Below, in pieces: positions 13,617 to 26,353 of a DNA stretch of 64,000 bases (positions are counted from its first letter, which is position 1; every line of letters starts with the position of its first letter). The position numbers and the translations under genes were made by a program. Under the pieces are notes generated by a model that was given only the letters and a program-made list of their open reading frames with translations, was not told where the DNA came from and searched no databases. Source of the DNA: Branchiostoma floridae (Eukaryota; Chordata; Leptocardii; Amphioxiformes; Branchiostomatidae); contig NC_049981.1 in NCBI RefSeq assembly GCF_000003815.2, positions 16,422,063 through 16,486,062 on the forward strand, read 5' to 3'.

Positions 13617-13846
13617 AGTCATTCGTCTACACGAGGCTAACCCTGATAAGACGTACTGGACCTCCTACAGAAACCGTTCAAGGGGGTAGGCTTTACAGCC
13701 TTATCCTTGATCATCGCGGACAATTTCGACCTGCAGGAACGGAGCGACGGAGAGAAGGGCGGAACGTACGACACTGTGGTAGACTGACTGAGAGGAAGAT
13801 GTAGTAGTGATATTTTCACCCACTGAAGTAGACAACAGCAGAAGCG

Positions 13847-13928
13847 ATGGATGTAGGAGTTACAGTGTTCTTCTTGGCAACCATGATATGGACCGCCGGG
13901 GTTCTCTGCAACATGACCACCATTCAAC
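13847..13928 (+). CDS. Candidate first coding exon encoding a signal peptide
   Basis: ATG at 13847 opens 27 codons beginning MDVGVTVFFLATMIW, followed by TAGVLCNMTTIQ: a typical short N-region, hydrophobic core and small residues before a cleavage site. It ends at an excellent donor (C then gtaagt) in phase 1. The next exon must therefore supply two bases, which is the phase at which the first recognised exon of receptor gene A begins (34205, CA...). Joining them gives an uninterrupted 513-residue receptor. The intron would be about 20 kb, and other exons could intervene. The link is inferred from phase and from the need for a signal peptide; the exon itself is better supported than its assignment. 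Confidence 0.42.
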
Positions 13929-16900
13929 GTAAGTTTTCCTTATCAATATGGATTCCTGATATATAGTTAATACATTATCAAAATGGAAACATAACAGCAA
14001 TTCTACGGACCTATGATTGTATTCATAACACGTCTACAAGCAGCATATGATGCAATATCAGAAATGAGATATTCCGTTTGATGATTCCGCGAGGACATCA
14101 CCACTGGCTTGTACTAAAAGCCATCATCGGATTATGCTTCTTTCAAAAGGATAAAAGAAAAACGTACCTAGTGGATTATTCACTGTCGCCAAAGTAATAG
14201 AGGCCTTAAACCGGTAATGGGACTCTCGGAATGCCGGGATCGATCAGTAGATCGATCTTTTGTGGGGACAAAATGCATTACGAGAGTACATGTGATATTC
14301 TCATCGGCTACACTGGTGGGAATTCTTTATTGTCTATAAGGGGTTTTAGTTCAGTAAGATGTAGTGAGTTAACCGCATTGCTCGACGTGCAAAGCTTGAA
14401 ACGGACGTCTTATTGAATACATTGTATGATAATATTGATAATTAGGTTTAAAGATAAGATGTATGTTGGACGTCTTTTTGCCGTCCAGTGTGACATTCGA
14501 CGTGCACAAACAACCGTTAAAATGTCATGGCCAAAAACAGTATCATCCTCTATTCATGACATCACGATTACACTTGATATCACACAAATTCCAAGTAGCG
14601 TTTTGGTCATTAGAATATCACAAAGTTCATGAATAGTTGGTACCTTATGCTATAAAATAACGTAAAAATTTCAATATATCTGCACTACCATTATGGTTGG
14701 GGTTCAGGTGGTGGGAGTCTCGGTAAAATGATTTGTTTCGCTATGTGTAGAAGATTTACATGTGGCCTTCGGAAATCTCTATATGGCAATTCTTGAAGTA
14801 ATACATCTTCAGACAACAGTATGTGAGCAGTGTCCTCTTCCTGCGGCGCGGCGGATTTAAGGGATCAACATGGATTGGGATCTGCTGCTATCTGATAATT
14901 TCCTACCCTTCCAAAATGAATGACAAATGGCATAGCACACGGGGGTAAAATTGAAAACTGACATCCATCAGGAAGCTAGGCCATGGCTCTCAAAAGAAAC
15001 ATGGAGCAGCTCCAGGCGGAGGAGCATCGATAATAAAAGTCATTACTGTTCTCTGAAATATTTGTCTATGGGTTCAATAAGCACTTATTGGGAGCAATAT
15101 CGATGACTACAGAAATGTTGCAAATAATCTAGTATGTAACTTGAACAAAATCACAGTGAATGGTGATACGTAGATTTAAAAAAAAAGAATACATAGCGAG
15201 CAATGTGATTATATACGATTTGCATCTATTTTTCCAAATCTACATCCTCAAGAATTATTCTAATAATCAAAAATTGATAATTTTCGTCGATATCTTGCAT
15301 TCCGTTTGAAATATTTTCTCAAGATGTTTTCATTTCGTCTGCGCTGTTTTCCAATATTGTCTTGTGTACAGCCGGGGGCCATTTACGTTTTCAATACCAA
15401 TATTTCAGTCTCGCGGGAGAGTTACTGCTGACAACGTCTCATCCTCCAGGCTAAGAACGGGAACTTTCCACATCACTGCTAAGGCTATCTTCACATATAC
15501 ACTGTTTGGAAACGCCTTGTCTCCTATTGATTTACAGTTGGAAGTTCACGACTTTACTTGAAAACGCTGTTTAGTCAAAACCCGTAAATATGAAGCCATG
15601 TTTTAAAGATCGACCAGATTCAAATCATTATTGTGGTCATTCCATTTTAGTCGGCTCCTATATTATAGTCAGTGTCATGAGACCTTATCAAGTAACAAGT
15701 AGTAAGTCATAGAGATGGGAAGCCACAAAAATCTAAAACGTTAGATAGAGTTTCCATGTACTGTTTAAGCTAGCTACCAACTTTTGTTCTGGTTGTAATA
15801 CTTGATTCATCAGCAAACATATTAACTTGGCAATGTTGTCGTGAAATCAACGGCTATGGAGCACATAACCGACCCAAACTAGACTTTTCCTTACCCGTTA
15901 TCTTCTCTTATAATAGCACACACGGTTAAGTAACCATGTCATACACTGTAGGGTACTTACTTTGTAGCTATCCTGTCTTTTATGCCACTTTATAAACTAA
16001 TGAACTGAAAGATAGAAAGAGTGGCTGGAATGTCAAGCTAATTGTGGATCGCAAGTTAAAGCCTTGGAGTGGCCAGGCGCATATTTTTCTTCATGAACTG
16101 ACCTGTCCGTGCATAGGGATTTCGATCTGAAGTCTCGACTTAATAAAATCCGCCTACACATTGTTTTATCGGGTAAGCAATGAATCGTCGTTATCAGAGC
16201 GTGAGGTGTCAAAAATATCGACGTGGTTAACATGCCTGAATAAACTCCAATATAAAATGATAATACAAGAAAAACATCAATCGATCTCAGATTGGTTCAC
16301 TTCTCCAGACACTGCAATAACAGCAGTGTTTCTAACATTCCCATTTTATTGAGGCGGCGACTTTGCTAAGGGCGCACTGCGACCAAACTATCGATTTAAT
16401 GAACTCTCAACGTATTTCATAGATGAAGATCGGATACTTCGTACGCTTTGAGTGTTTTCCTGTCTTTTCAGTCAAACTTTCCCATTACTTTTACATTATA
16501 TTTCAATCATAAAGTTAAGGGTTGCACAAATTCGATGTAGGTCATAGCGCAATGACCGTATGGTGGAATGGGGGTTTGCTGCGAGTCTTGTCCATATTCG
16601 TTAAAGCATAGGAGACGATATTATTCGAACAATCACTAGACTATTTTGTATGTTCGTGTATACAGATGTTTCTATTCGTCGATGTTCTGTGAAGATTTTC
16701 ATGCCATGTGTTTTATTCTAAGATGGTAGATAGATAACGCAAATATTGCTTTTTTTGTAATCAATATGTTATTTCGGTTAACGTTTAAATTGCTTAATTT
16801 CTCTTTGCAATATTTTACCTGGGATTCTAATATTCATCGTTTTATTTGTTGCCTCAGGCTGATTATTGATGCAGCACATTCAGTAGTTTGTCAGTACTTT

Positions 16901-17924
16901 GGGAAACTTAATATGCCGATGTATCGCGATTCTGATAAAGATGTCTAATATCATCTTGTTGTCACGTGGTATGTCATTGTACTACTCGTGCAATGTATAA
17001 CTACTTTTTATTGTGACCGAATTGTCCTGCCAGGATTTGGCTGCTAAGACACTCCTGATGCTGCGAATACGCTTTGCCACACCTCAAGTGTAATAATTGT
17101 CTTTTGGGTGCCTTTTTTCAAATCTCTCTTTGTAGTTCCATCATATTTCATTAGTGCGAAAATAGAAACAGCAGAGCATGTCTTAGAATTCTTGACTTGT
17201 CTTCTTGACATTTCTCATCACCAATCAACTGATTAGTTCATGGACCGGTACCTTCGGAAGATAAGACATCCCTGAAAGTTATTCAGGGCATACCTGACAG
17301 ATTAGGCTGGTGATAGGCTCCTTGACATTTACTCCAGCCCTTTAGAGAACAATCATCGTTGATGAGTTGGAATGCTCCGAAACATGTTATATTATGCAGT
17401 CTAATTTAACGGATTCGTTTTGTATGGAAATAACGTTTAACTTAAAGCAGAGCTTGGGCCTGTGTATCGTAAACCAGACTAAAAGTTTGGATGACTTGGC
17501 TGATCAGTGAAGTTTGGCAGACAAAAGTTAAACTGCCCTACTTAAGAAGATAATTATCTTTCTTTTAACAGTAGTCATCTTAACTGCTTTATTTATATAT
17601 GCTGCACAATCTTATATCCATGTACCTGTGTTACAAAAATAACGCGGGCTCTGGCTTCGTGATTGTGGGACTGTGCTGTCACCCTTACATGATTTATTTC
17701 ATGTTTTCTTAAGATTCATTGGCGATCTCCAATAATTAATGTTAAATAATGTGGTGGTCTCCAAATCCAATGGCAATTTAAGGTAACTAGAAAGGCCAAC
17801 ATTTGCTTGAGAGCACATGCAGCATATTTCAGCCATCTCCCTCCCCATGCAACAATAGACTATTCCAAAATCCCCCATGTGCAAAAATCTAACATTTTTG
17901 TTTAAAAGTCACTTCCACTAATGA
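13929..17924. other. Intronic or intergenic sequence
   Basis: No recognisable exon. A frame at 15364-15561 follows a tgtgtacag acceptor and reads partly like an extracellular beta-domain (GTFHITAKAIFTYTLFG), but it runs straight into a stop and has no recognised family. The rest is AT-rich, without organised repeats. Confidence 0.4.
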
Positions 17925-18380
17925 CACTTAATGACACCCAAAAATGAATCTTACAAAATTCCTAGTGCAAGAATGGACTCTTCCAGTGCACCCCATGTGA
18001 ATTTGCACAATAGACCAGTCCAGAAATACTCCGCTATAATTGGACTTGGACGTAATCACCAAAGTCCCAAAAATGGATTTTAAAAATCCCCCCATGTAAG
18101 GATGGGCTCTTCCAGCACAACCTATGTAAAATTACAAAGTTGACCAGTCAAAAGATAACCACACTGAAACACTTTGACATATCAAATCACCAAAGTCCAT
18201 AAACAAATTTTTAAAAAATGCCCCCCTCCATGCAAGAATGGACTCTTCCAGTACACCCCATGTAAAATTGCAAACTTTTCAAAAATACTCCCACTGAGAG
18301 ACATTATATAATCAACAGTCCAAAGATGAATTTAAAAATATGTACCCCCTCCGTGCCAGAATGGACTAGTCCAGATAACA
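17925..18380. repeat. Degenerate tandem repeat, about 4 copies of a 123-135 bp unit
   Basis: The anchor GAATGGACTCTTCCAG recurs with changes near 17971, 18101, 18236 and 18359. Each anchor is preceded by a CCCCNTGTAAG/CCATGCAAG segment and followed by CCATGTAAAATT-like text and AATCACCAAAGTCC. The spacing of 130, 135 and 123 bp shows tandem structure with indels. A related single copy lies at 8590. Confidence 0.65.
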
Positions 18381-18539
18381 CCTGGCTCACTGATTGGCTG
18401 CCAATCCCCTTCGGGATGTTGACTCAGGCTACGTGATTGGTTGCCTCTTTAATCAAGTTACTAGTATATATAGACATGTGCACATGCTGTCTTCAGGTGG
18501 GAGAGGTCAACGACCTTGAGGTCAGTGGAGAATTCCCAA

Positions 18540-19045
18540 AAAAGTCCCCAAATATATCATTTTGAAGTGGTCATTTGAATGAATATCTAGTGCACCTATT
18601 TACCAAAATGTAGGTCATTTGGTTAGAAGACCAGGGAACAGGAGCCAAAAGCGTACGTTTTTGGTCAAACAATGGCCAAAAAATTCCAAAATTAAGCATT
18701 TTGTTGTACCGTATGCCAAAATTGTTTTTGAATTTGTGTGGGCATATGATCAAGGCACCTCTGTACCAAATTTCAGGTCATTCGGCTGTAATACCAGAGT
18801 ACAGGGGGGCAAAATGTACATAAAATTGCAAAAAACATGAATAAAATCATTTTAAAGGAAGATATGAAATAAATGAGAAAAAGCACCTGGGTATTGACCC
18901 ACTCTACTCTTGTGCCAAATTTCAAGTAATTCGGTCCAGGAACGACGGAGTTGAATCGATTTGAAGATTTGACAGGAGAAAGAAGAAGAAGAAGAAAGAA
19001 GAAACATTAGGAATACAATATATTTCACCATACCTATGGTATGGC
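18540..19045 (+). repeat. Dispersed repeat with A/G-rich tail and terminal palindrome
   Basis: It contains two related half-units (ACCAAAATGTAGGTCATTTGG and ACCAAATTTCAGGTCATTCGG, then GTGCCAAATTTCAAGTAATT), a GAAGAAGAAGAAGAAAG run near 18980 and a terminal palindrome CACCATACCTATGGTATGG near 19027. The order matches the copy at 8590-8866. It is likely the 3' end of a transposon family. The 121-codon minus frame across it is a by-product. Confidence 0.55.
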
Positions 19046-20510
19046 TGAAATATAATAATAAGGGTATTGTCCTTATACTCATCACCAAGAAGTAAATATG
19101 ATTGATAAAACAGTTAGGGTATGTGGCTACTCGAATAGTATTTAAGCAGTCCTTGCAAGCAGGCGAAACATATCTTACGTCTTGAGTGTTTTTCTCCGAT
19201 TGAGTCGCCGTAATCATGTTAATCTTTCACCGGAATTACCTGTCGAACAGGTCGACTGGGGTGTTATTATCAATGTAGTGCAATAAATTAAACTCACACC
19301 CCAATGCCACAAGGCTTAAACTGACATCAAGTGCGCATCTGTTCATATAGTATCCACATCAGAGTCATTAATATACCATAAGAACAAAGCTCCTTTCAAT
19401 TACGGTCTGAACGAAAGATTAATCCACTCCCCTGGCAGAAGCTGTTAAGTGACGGTGCGATCCCTCACTGGGGCTCAATAAAAAGACGGGCTTGACACGC
19501 CCCTGCATTTCTTCCTGAAGATTTATGCCCAGAACTTCTGAACTTTAGAGGAGCAGTTAATCTTTGGATGATGTGTGGTCCTGGTAGTGTCACTGTAGGA
19601 TTCCGCCTTGTAAATTGAGTATCAAATCTCGAACTAGAATACTTCATCTGTAGTACCTCTGTATCATTATAATGTACAAGTATACACAAGGTTGCTTTTC
19701 TTGTTTTATCAACCTTCAATCGATTCAAAGTAAACGCAATACTGTAAATGCATTTAGATTAGCGGTTCGCAGTAGGGTAAAATGGAGCTAGTGTTCAAAG
19801 TGGTTTAAATTTACGACAGTGCTATACTCACATACTGCTAAGTAATAGAAACCCCGGAAACCTACTGATCGCAACTGGGCCACAACGATTATGCACTGCT
19901 TTTGAGGTAGAAGAAAAACGTATTGCTGCAATTTGCAACTTTTCATCCACGGGATATGAATAATGTACTTGTTAAGAGGATTATAGGTTTATTGTTCTAT
20001 AAATGTAAAAATTTAGTGTGAGCAGCGAGCCGTTTTACTCCAGCCAGTCACGCTGGGAAACACTTGCCGCTGACTCAGCAACCGCAAGGCTTCGTTAGGC
20101 GGGTTTATGGGAAGATTAAGTCAGCCTGTAAAACAAAGTGCATGCTTTTATTGCTTTTCCATCTTTTCAATATAAATGATGTATCCTCTGGCGGTTAGTT
20201 TTATTTGAACACGGGGAAAGGTGTGGAGCAGATTGATGTGAACTAATCGCTTACGAAAAACATAACTGTCAGCAGGATGACCAAATTACCTTCTAGTGTC
20301 AAAATTTATACCTACATACGCCTCATGCTTATTCTCATTTATGAAATGAAATTTAGCATGTATCATTTTTTCATTACTCGATTGGATTGAGGAAAATGTC
20401 GAACTCCGAGCAGGCGTCAGGGTGCAAAATATGCGATGAGTTTATGAACCATAGACTGGTTTTCCATAAGCTAAAAGAAACGAAACTTCTCGATTCTTGC
20501 TACTTAACAC
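19046..20510. other. No gene seen
   Basis: AT-rich sequence. A minus frame at 19465-19728 has no recognised domain. Nothing else is supported. Confidence 0.4.
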
Positions 20511-20750
20511 TTAAGGTGCCATCTCACTGCACCTGCGTCACGCTTACGTCACTGCGGGTTTGAAAGATACTAAAAAAAAATTTAGAGATTAAGAACGGAA
20601 TTTCTTACTTTTCGTCCTCTAAGTCATACTTTTACGTATTATGCAATATCTAAATTATAAAAGATCGGAGAAAATAACAAAACACTGTCCCAGTGAACGA
20701 ACCCGGCAGTGACGTAAGCTTGACGCAAGTGCAGTGAGAGGGCACTTTAA
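20511..20750. mobile_element. MITE copy 1, about 240 bp, TTAA ends, long TIRs
   Basis: The element is bounded by TTAA on both sides (20511-20514 and 20747-20750). Its left arm begins GGTGCCATCTCACTGCACC, and the reverse complement of the right end begins AGTGCCCTCTCACTGCACT. The arms stay complementary for about 40 bp (to GCTTACGTCACTGC). The AT-rich core is shared with the copies at 23519 and 38131. It is non-autonomous, with no coding capacity. TTAA ends fit a piggyBac-like target preference, which is an inference. Confidence 0.82.
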
Positions 20751-23518
20751 ATAAGTGTGACAAGTTTCGTTGCTTTGGCTTATCAGAGACTAGTCTACAA
20801 AAACTTTTGATAAATAATGGGGTATTCGGCTATGAACCACAACTCTATTGGGTGTTAAAAGATGAAACTGGCATGTAAAGCTATAGAGGCATGTGTTCTT
20901 CAGGCTTCTTGCATTACTTAACTTACCGTACCACAATCAACAAACCTAATATTCTTTTTTTTGAGATGTTGTCATTTAAGTCACTTAATCTTGAAATATC
21001 TAGCCTTTGATTCCTCTACTCATGAGGCAGACTGTGTTAGCCCCGCAAAACAGGTATTCGCATAACTGGGTTGTAGACGAATTGGTCGTATTCCTAACAT
21101 AATAGGCGTTGTGCCGAAGTTAAGTGAGAATTTCGCCTGCAATGTGGCAGTGAAGTGGTATTTCAAGTCCTCCTACGGCCTATTTATTGACCCAATCGCA
21201 TCCGCAATCTCGGCAAGAGTAAAGAGCTGGCCAAAGGCCAGAGTGGCTCTGCCCTATTTACGATTTTACCAAGTAGAGCATTACGCAAATAGATCCACGC
21301 ATCCGGTTGGGAATGGTGCAGAGACATCTCTCTCCATTACCGCATCATTTCTATTTGCGTAGATGTGCACTGTGTGGCTTCGCTTGCTTCTTAACGTTAA
21401 AACCATGTCACCAGAGGGCTGTTTATTGGGCCTAACTTCTCCTTCTCCTTTGTTGTTCCATTTAGCGAACGTTGGAGAAGAGGTGCGCAGAAGGGCCCGT
21501 GTGTGCTGCTCTTGTGCCTTTCCTGACGCTTGTAAAATCCTTTTGAGCTCCAATACATTTGCTATCAGATATTGTATGACAGGAAAGCAGCATTGGCCTC
21601 AATGTGTCACTCTCACTACTGCGCAGCTAAGAGGAAGAGAGTAAGAAAAGGAACACTTTAATTTTGAGTCAGCTCCATGTACTGAGCCATTCAGATTACC
21701 TGTAGTACGCTCTCGTGAAGCTCAGTGTAATTATTTTGACATGATTGACAACGGCTGTAGGGCTGATAATATGCTGGTAATTAAATCACCGTGATGAAGT
21801 TCTAATCCCTTGCGTGCCGCACGTCAAAACCAATGCCTCATTTGATGTCATATCCACAATACCATGATACTTTCGAAGTTAATGAAAAATCTTGTTGATG
21901 CATGTTCTCACGAGCTCATTTAATGCAGCACAGGAAAGATTACTTTTTGGATTTTCTGAAGAGAACGTCTGTGTTGAAATGAGTAGTCGTTACTAGTATT
22001 GAAATGTCGTCTCTATCAAGTGAAGGTAATAGTAAAAGTAATGATCTCGAACCACTTCCGCCCAAATTAACAGTTGAACCACTCCCACTCCAATGTTGAA
22101 AGCAAAGACAGACGCTACGTGTTCAGTATTTACAGGTTTATTGTGCTGGGCGGGAATTACAAGTACAACATTGGACAGTGGAAGATGGTTAGGTCTGTGA
22201 CCCTTTCCTGTAGCCAGTATGTTATGAGAACTACAACAGCTTCAAACTCACTACTTCTTGGTCCAGAAGCACTATCACTAACTACCGGACTACGTACGCT
22301 ATCAAGTATCCGCTCAGCTAAGACATTTGCCACTTCACCTATCTGGCCTTTCCTGGGGGGTATCGACTAGTCCTACAATCTCTACTGTGTACAGCACGGT
22401 AGGTAATTTTGGAGGTCGGGACCTGCATTAACTGTTCGTGACCTACATTACCTGCATGGGCAGATACAATTTCCTGAATTTAACATTGATAAAAAAACCT
22501 TGTTGAGATGCCCATGGCAACGTTACCAGCAATTCTTGTAACTCCATGAAGATTGCGTTTCTAGTTCTATTTTGTGAACTTGATATAAATCATATGACTA
22601 TTCATGTACTCTGCATCATAGCTTCACCATTGGCTCAACGGAAACCCAAAGTAAGCCGACTAAATGGAGCAGGGTATACTTCAGAGTTGAGACTGGATTG
22701 TGTTGTTTGACTCCAGTTTGGGTTGATTTAGACTGTCATCATTACCTTTTATTCTATCCTTGTGGGCATAAGCTTTACTGGTAATTTACTTAATTTGCTG
22801 AAGGTTTAAAATCCATTTAACTCATCTATCGAATCTGTTAGTCTTCAAAGATACCACCATGAATGAAGTTGACACACGTTAGCATAATATTCGAATGACT
22901 GTCTCAACGAAGTCGACTTACCATCTTGTACTTGCACTGGAAAATCGTAGATCTTCAGCATTATTTATCAATTGATTACGGCGATCCATGGCCAATCTCG
23001 CCTAATGACTATTAATCCAAGGTTCAATGACCTGTAAAGCTATAGACCAGATGGAGGCAACAGATGGCACTAGCAATGTTTGATTATCCAGTAGGAGATC
23101 CTTGCCCCACTGCGAGGCGTAGTTAAGATTGATTATATTGCAATCGATGATTTTGCGACAGAAAATAAACGTACTACTATCTTTACAAATTAGATAAAAT
23201 GCAATATTTTCTATGATTAAGAAATAAAGAATTAAAGAGACATGATTCCACCTAAAAGTCGTTGGAGATATATCCTACGTTCTGCATCTTCAAATTGCAA
23301 ACTCGAACTTTGGTACGTGTGGCCCTTTATTTGGAGCATAACGGGACCATTAGTTTTTATTATGCCTACAAAACAAATGTCATGTTACCTCATAAAACCA
23401 ATCATTAATTCAATGAACTAAAAATGATGGACGCATCGCAATGGTGGGATTGATCTCTGACATTTTGCTTTTCCTTATTTAAAAAAAAATGTTATAAGGA
23501 ACTTCAGTCCTTGGGGAC
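20751..23518. other. No confirmed gene; contains a nested hairpin
   Basis: Several medium frames at 21111-21644 and 22074-22370 lack recognisable domains and splice context. The structured element at 21282-21361 is listed separately. Confidence 0.4.
21282..21361. repeat. Nested inverted repeat, two-tier hairpin
   Basis: The outer stem TACGCAAATAG (21282-21292) pairs perfectly with CTATTTGCGTA (21351-21361). Inside it, AATGG (21312-21316) pairs with CCATT (21334-21338), and AGAGA (21320-21324) pairs with TCTCT (21327-21331). It could be a foldback remnant, or a transcribed hairpin if expressed. Confidence 0.6.
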
Positions 23519-23764
23519 TTAAGGTGCACTCTCATTGCACGTGCGTCACTTTTGCGTTACTACAGGTTTCGAAAGATACTCAACAAATTTCAGAGATAAG
23601 GAACTATTTTTCTTACTTTTCGTGTAATTTGTCTTCTTCCAAGTCATACATTTTCGTATTACGTAATATCTAATTTATAAAAATCTGAAAAAAAACAGTG
23701 ACGCAGTAAACGAACGACGCAGTGACGTAAGCTTGACGCAGGTGCATTGAGAGTGCTTCTTTAA
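23519..23764. mobile_element. MITE copy 2, same family as 20511 and 38131
   Basis: It has TTAA at both ends (23519-23522 and 23761-23764). The left arm GGTGCACTCTCATTGCACG and the right arm ending GGTGCATTGAGAGTGCTTC are complementary with mismatches. The core resembles copy 1 closely (GAAAGATACT, TTTCAGAGATAAGGAAC, ACGTAATATCTAATTTATAA, GTAAACGAACG). No coding capacity. Confidence 0.8.
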
Positions 23765-26326
23765 AAGGGTACCTCGCTGAAGCTGCCGGCCGTTGTTGGC
23801 GTCTCGATTTGACAAAGCGTGTGTTTTGTTACCCTGTATTTTGACTTCTTCCTTATGTATGGCAATCCCGCTATTAAGTCAAGGGTTACATGATTTAGAT
23901 TAAAAACGAAGCGACGCCGCCAACGTACCACATTTAAGTGATATTCAGAATCAACTCACATCCATATTCGTCAAGTCTAAAACATTGTGCAAAGTTTTTT
24001 TTTCCTTCCGCAGAATATGTTAATACTTTCAAATATCTTGTCACAATCCAATTGCAAAATATAGTTCTACAATCCTTTTTATTTAATCTAATCTTGGTGC
24101 TTACCGCATATTGTCATGATGGCTGGTTTAATGATTATTTTCAGAACACAAAGTAGTCATTTAGAGCGCCGCGTTTATGGCCCGCATTGGAAAAACATTT
24201 TTTTTTACAAATAGAAGAACCAAGAGCTTTTTATTGAACGTTCTTTGATGCTTGAATAGTCCAATCAGATTCCAAAAGATTGACTTTGCAGCGCTAGCCT
24301 TTCTTGTCCCGCGCCAATGCTTTTACGGTATGCCATCTGTTTGTATTCTATAATGGTACAGCAATGAGCTGATAGTCTATACGTCCTGGATGCCGGTCAT
24401 CATGTTTGAGGGACATGTAGCTCTTTTGGAAGGGACTGGTGTACGTTTGGGTTTCCAGCGGCGTGTTTGCAATTGCAGTAGGCGTTGATAGCTCTAACAG
24501 GGTTTGATATTGTTTAGTTTTTTTTTGCAGATTGGTACCTTCAGCGATTATTAACATAATGGAAGATATTTCAAACAATTAAAGGGCCAAAAATACATAG
24601 TCAACTAGGACATTATCTTATTGCATTCGTTCTGTACAAGTGTCGACGACCTATATTCGAGACCAACATCTGTTCGTTAACAGGCTTGTGGTCTAAAATG
24701 TATGCAACAGATTACGGTGCATGACCTGGGCCACTGCGTTCTATGATGCGGTCTAAAACAAGTGTCATATGTAACTGAGAAAGATAGGAACGTTGATAGA
24801 TATGAATCATGCAAATGATAATGATGACGCAAATCATTTTAATTGCATAATCCTGAGAAATAATCCCAAATAGGTAATCGACAGGATCTAGAATTTTAGT
24901 ACCCAAAGCCTTTGAAAATTAAATAAAAATGAACATGATCAAAATGCAACGGTCTCGTGTGCATAATTCATGAGACAACGCTAAAATATCATTTTGTTTA
25001 TCGAATGAAGACTTCCTCCGATCCCTTCCTTAAAAATTTTACATTTGGGCTAAACTTTAAAATCATGTTAACAAACCACCTTCTAACGAACCCCAGTCAC
25101 TTCTGCGTCTACGTTTGAGATGGAGCAGGTTCAATGAAATAAATAGAAGAGAAGAGAATAAAAGCATCAATGACTTTTTTTATGAAGACACTCTCAAGAA
25201 CATCGCTCTTTGTTTTCGATCTTGCAACCTAAATATGCTTGTTGCGAAGTCAAAAACCTACACAGAAAAGTTACGAAAGTATCGGCAAATGAGCTAGTGC
25301 CAGTTGGTTACCTTTGAATCTCGATAGGGGGTTTTATTACTGAAGACCGCACACATGATCACGCTCAATGATCAAAGCAGAAGTTGTATGATTCAGACTG
25401 CAAGCATGTATATATTTGTCTTTGTGTGTAATGGAAAGGTATTTCATTTGTTTATGTAGGACGAAACAGCTCTAATATTTTTACGTGTATTTATCATACC
25501 TTATGATTAAGTTTATTCTTTTGTTCGGTATTCAACTATCCACTTATTACACGTGATGTACCTTGGTTTGTTCCAATGTTTTGCATAATATCTTTTAGTT
25601 TGATTCTACATCGCAATTTATTGTTGAACTTATGATACTCTTCTGCTAATACATGGTTGAGCGGTTGCATACTTTAATTGTATATAACATTTAAGTAATT
25701 TCACTACCATATACAACTACGAAGGATGTTTGCAATGGCTTATATGTTCCATTTTCTACTATCGTATTGTACCCCAACTATGTGGTTAGAGATGCCTATG
25801 ATATGTATGTTTTATGGCTTGTTATCTATCTTGGTCTTGGTAGTCATCGTTACTAGATATAGCACAAGATGTATGGATGTCGATGACTAATGCATTTCTT
25901 AATTCATGACATTATTCTGTAGATATTTCTAAACATATATGCGGACAAATTGTGTAGCCAGAGTGACCTGGAATTCTTTGAAGGCTGGGTGCGGTGGCAG
26001 TTTGGAAGGAATTCAATTTAGCGGATGCATTGGCAATGGTCTTCGTGGGCGGCTGCTGCCGATAAGTGTACATTTGCTACGAGTCAAGTTTCGAAAGACC
26101 TTGATGTTAATTAAGATTAAAATACTCGGTAATACTAAATCGGGCTGCATTACGAGCGTTACAAATTGAATATTTCCAAGGATATGTAGAAATATTGTAC
26201 GTTGTCAAACATCGCTGTATCCTAAATAATGGCGGTTTGAAATGAGAGCTTGGTTTATGTTTACTAAAAGGTAATACTTTTATATACATTTGGTATAATT
26301 TTTCAAATATCTATCCAAAGAATTCA

Positions 26327-26353
26327 CATATATATATATATATATATATATAT
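26327..26353. repeat. (TA)n microsatellite
   Basis: About 13 uninterrupted TA dinucleotides. Confidence 0.9.

Noticed and set aside
18852-19217. 121-codon minus frame
   Set aside because: It crosses a dispersed repeat, and the Ser run is the A/G-rich tail read in reverse.
25939-26169. Laminin-G-like phrase FSGCIGNG in a plus frame
   Set aside because: Only a short phrase matches; no LamG strands surround it and splice sites are lacking.
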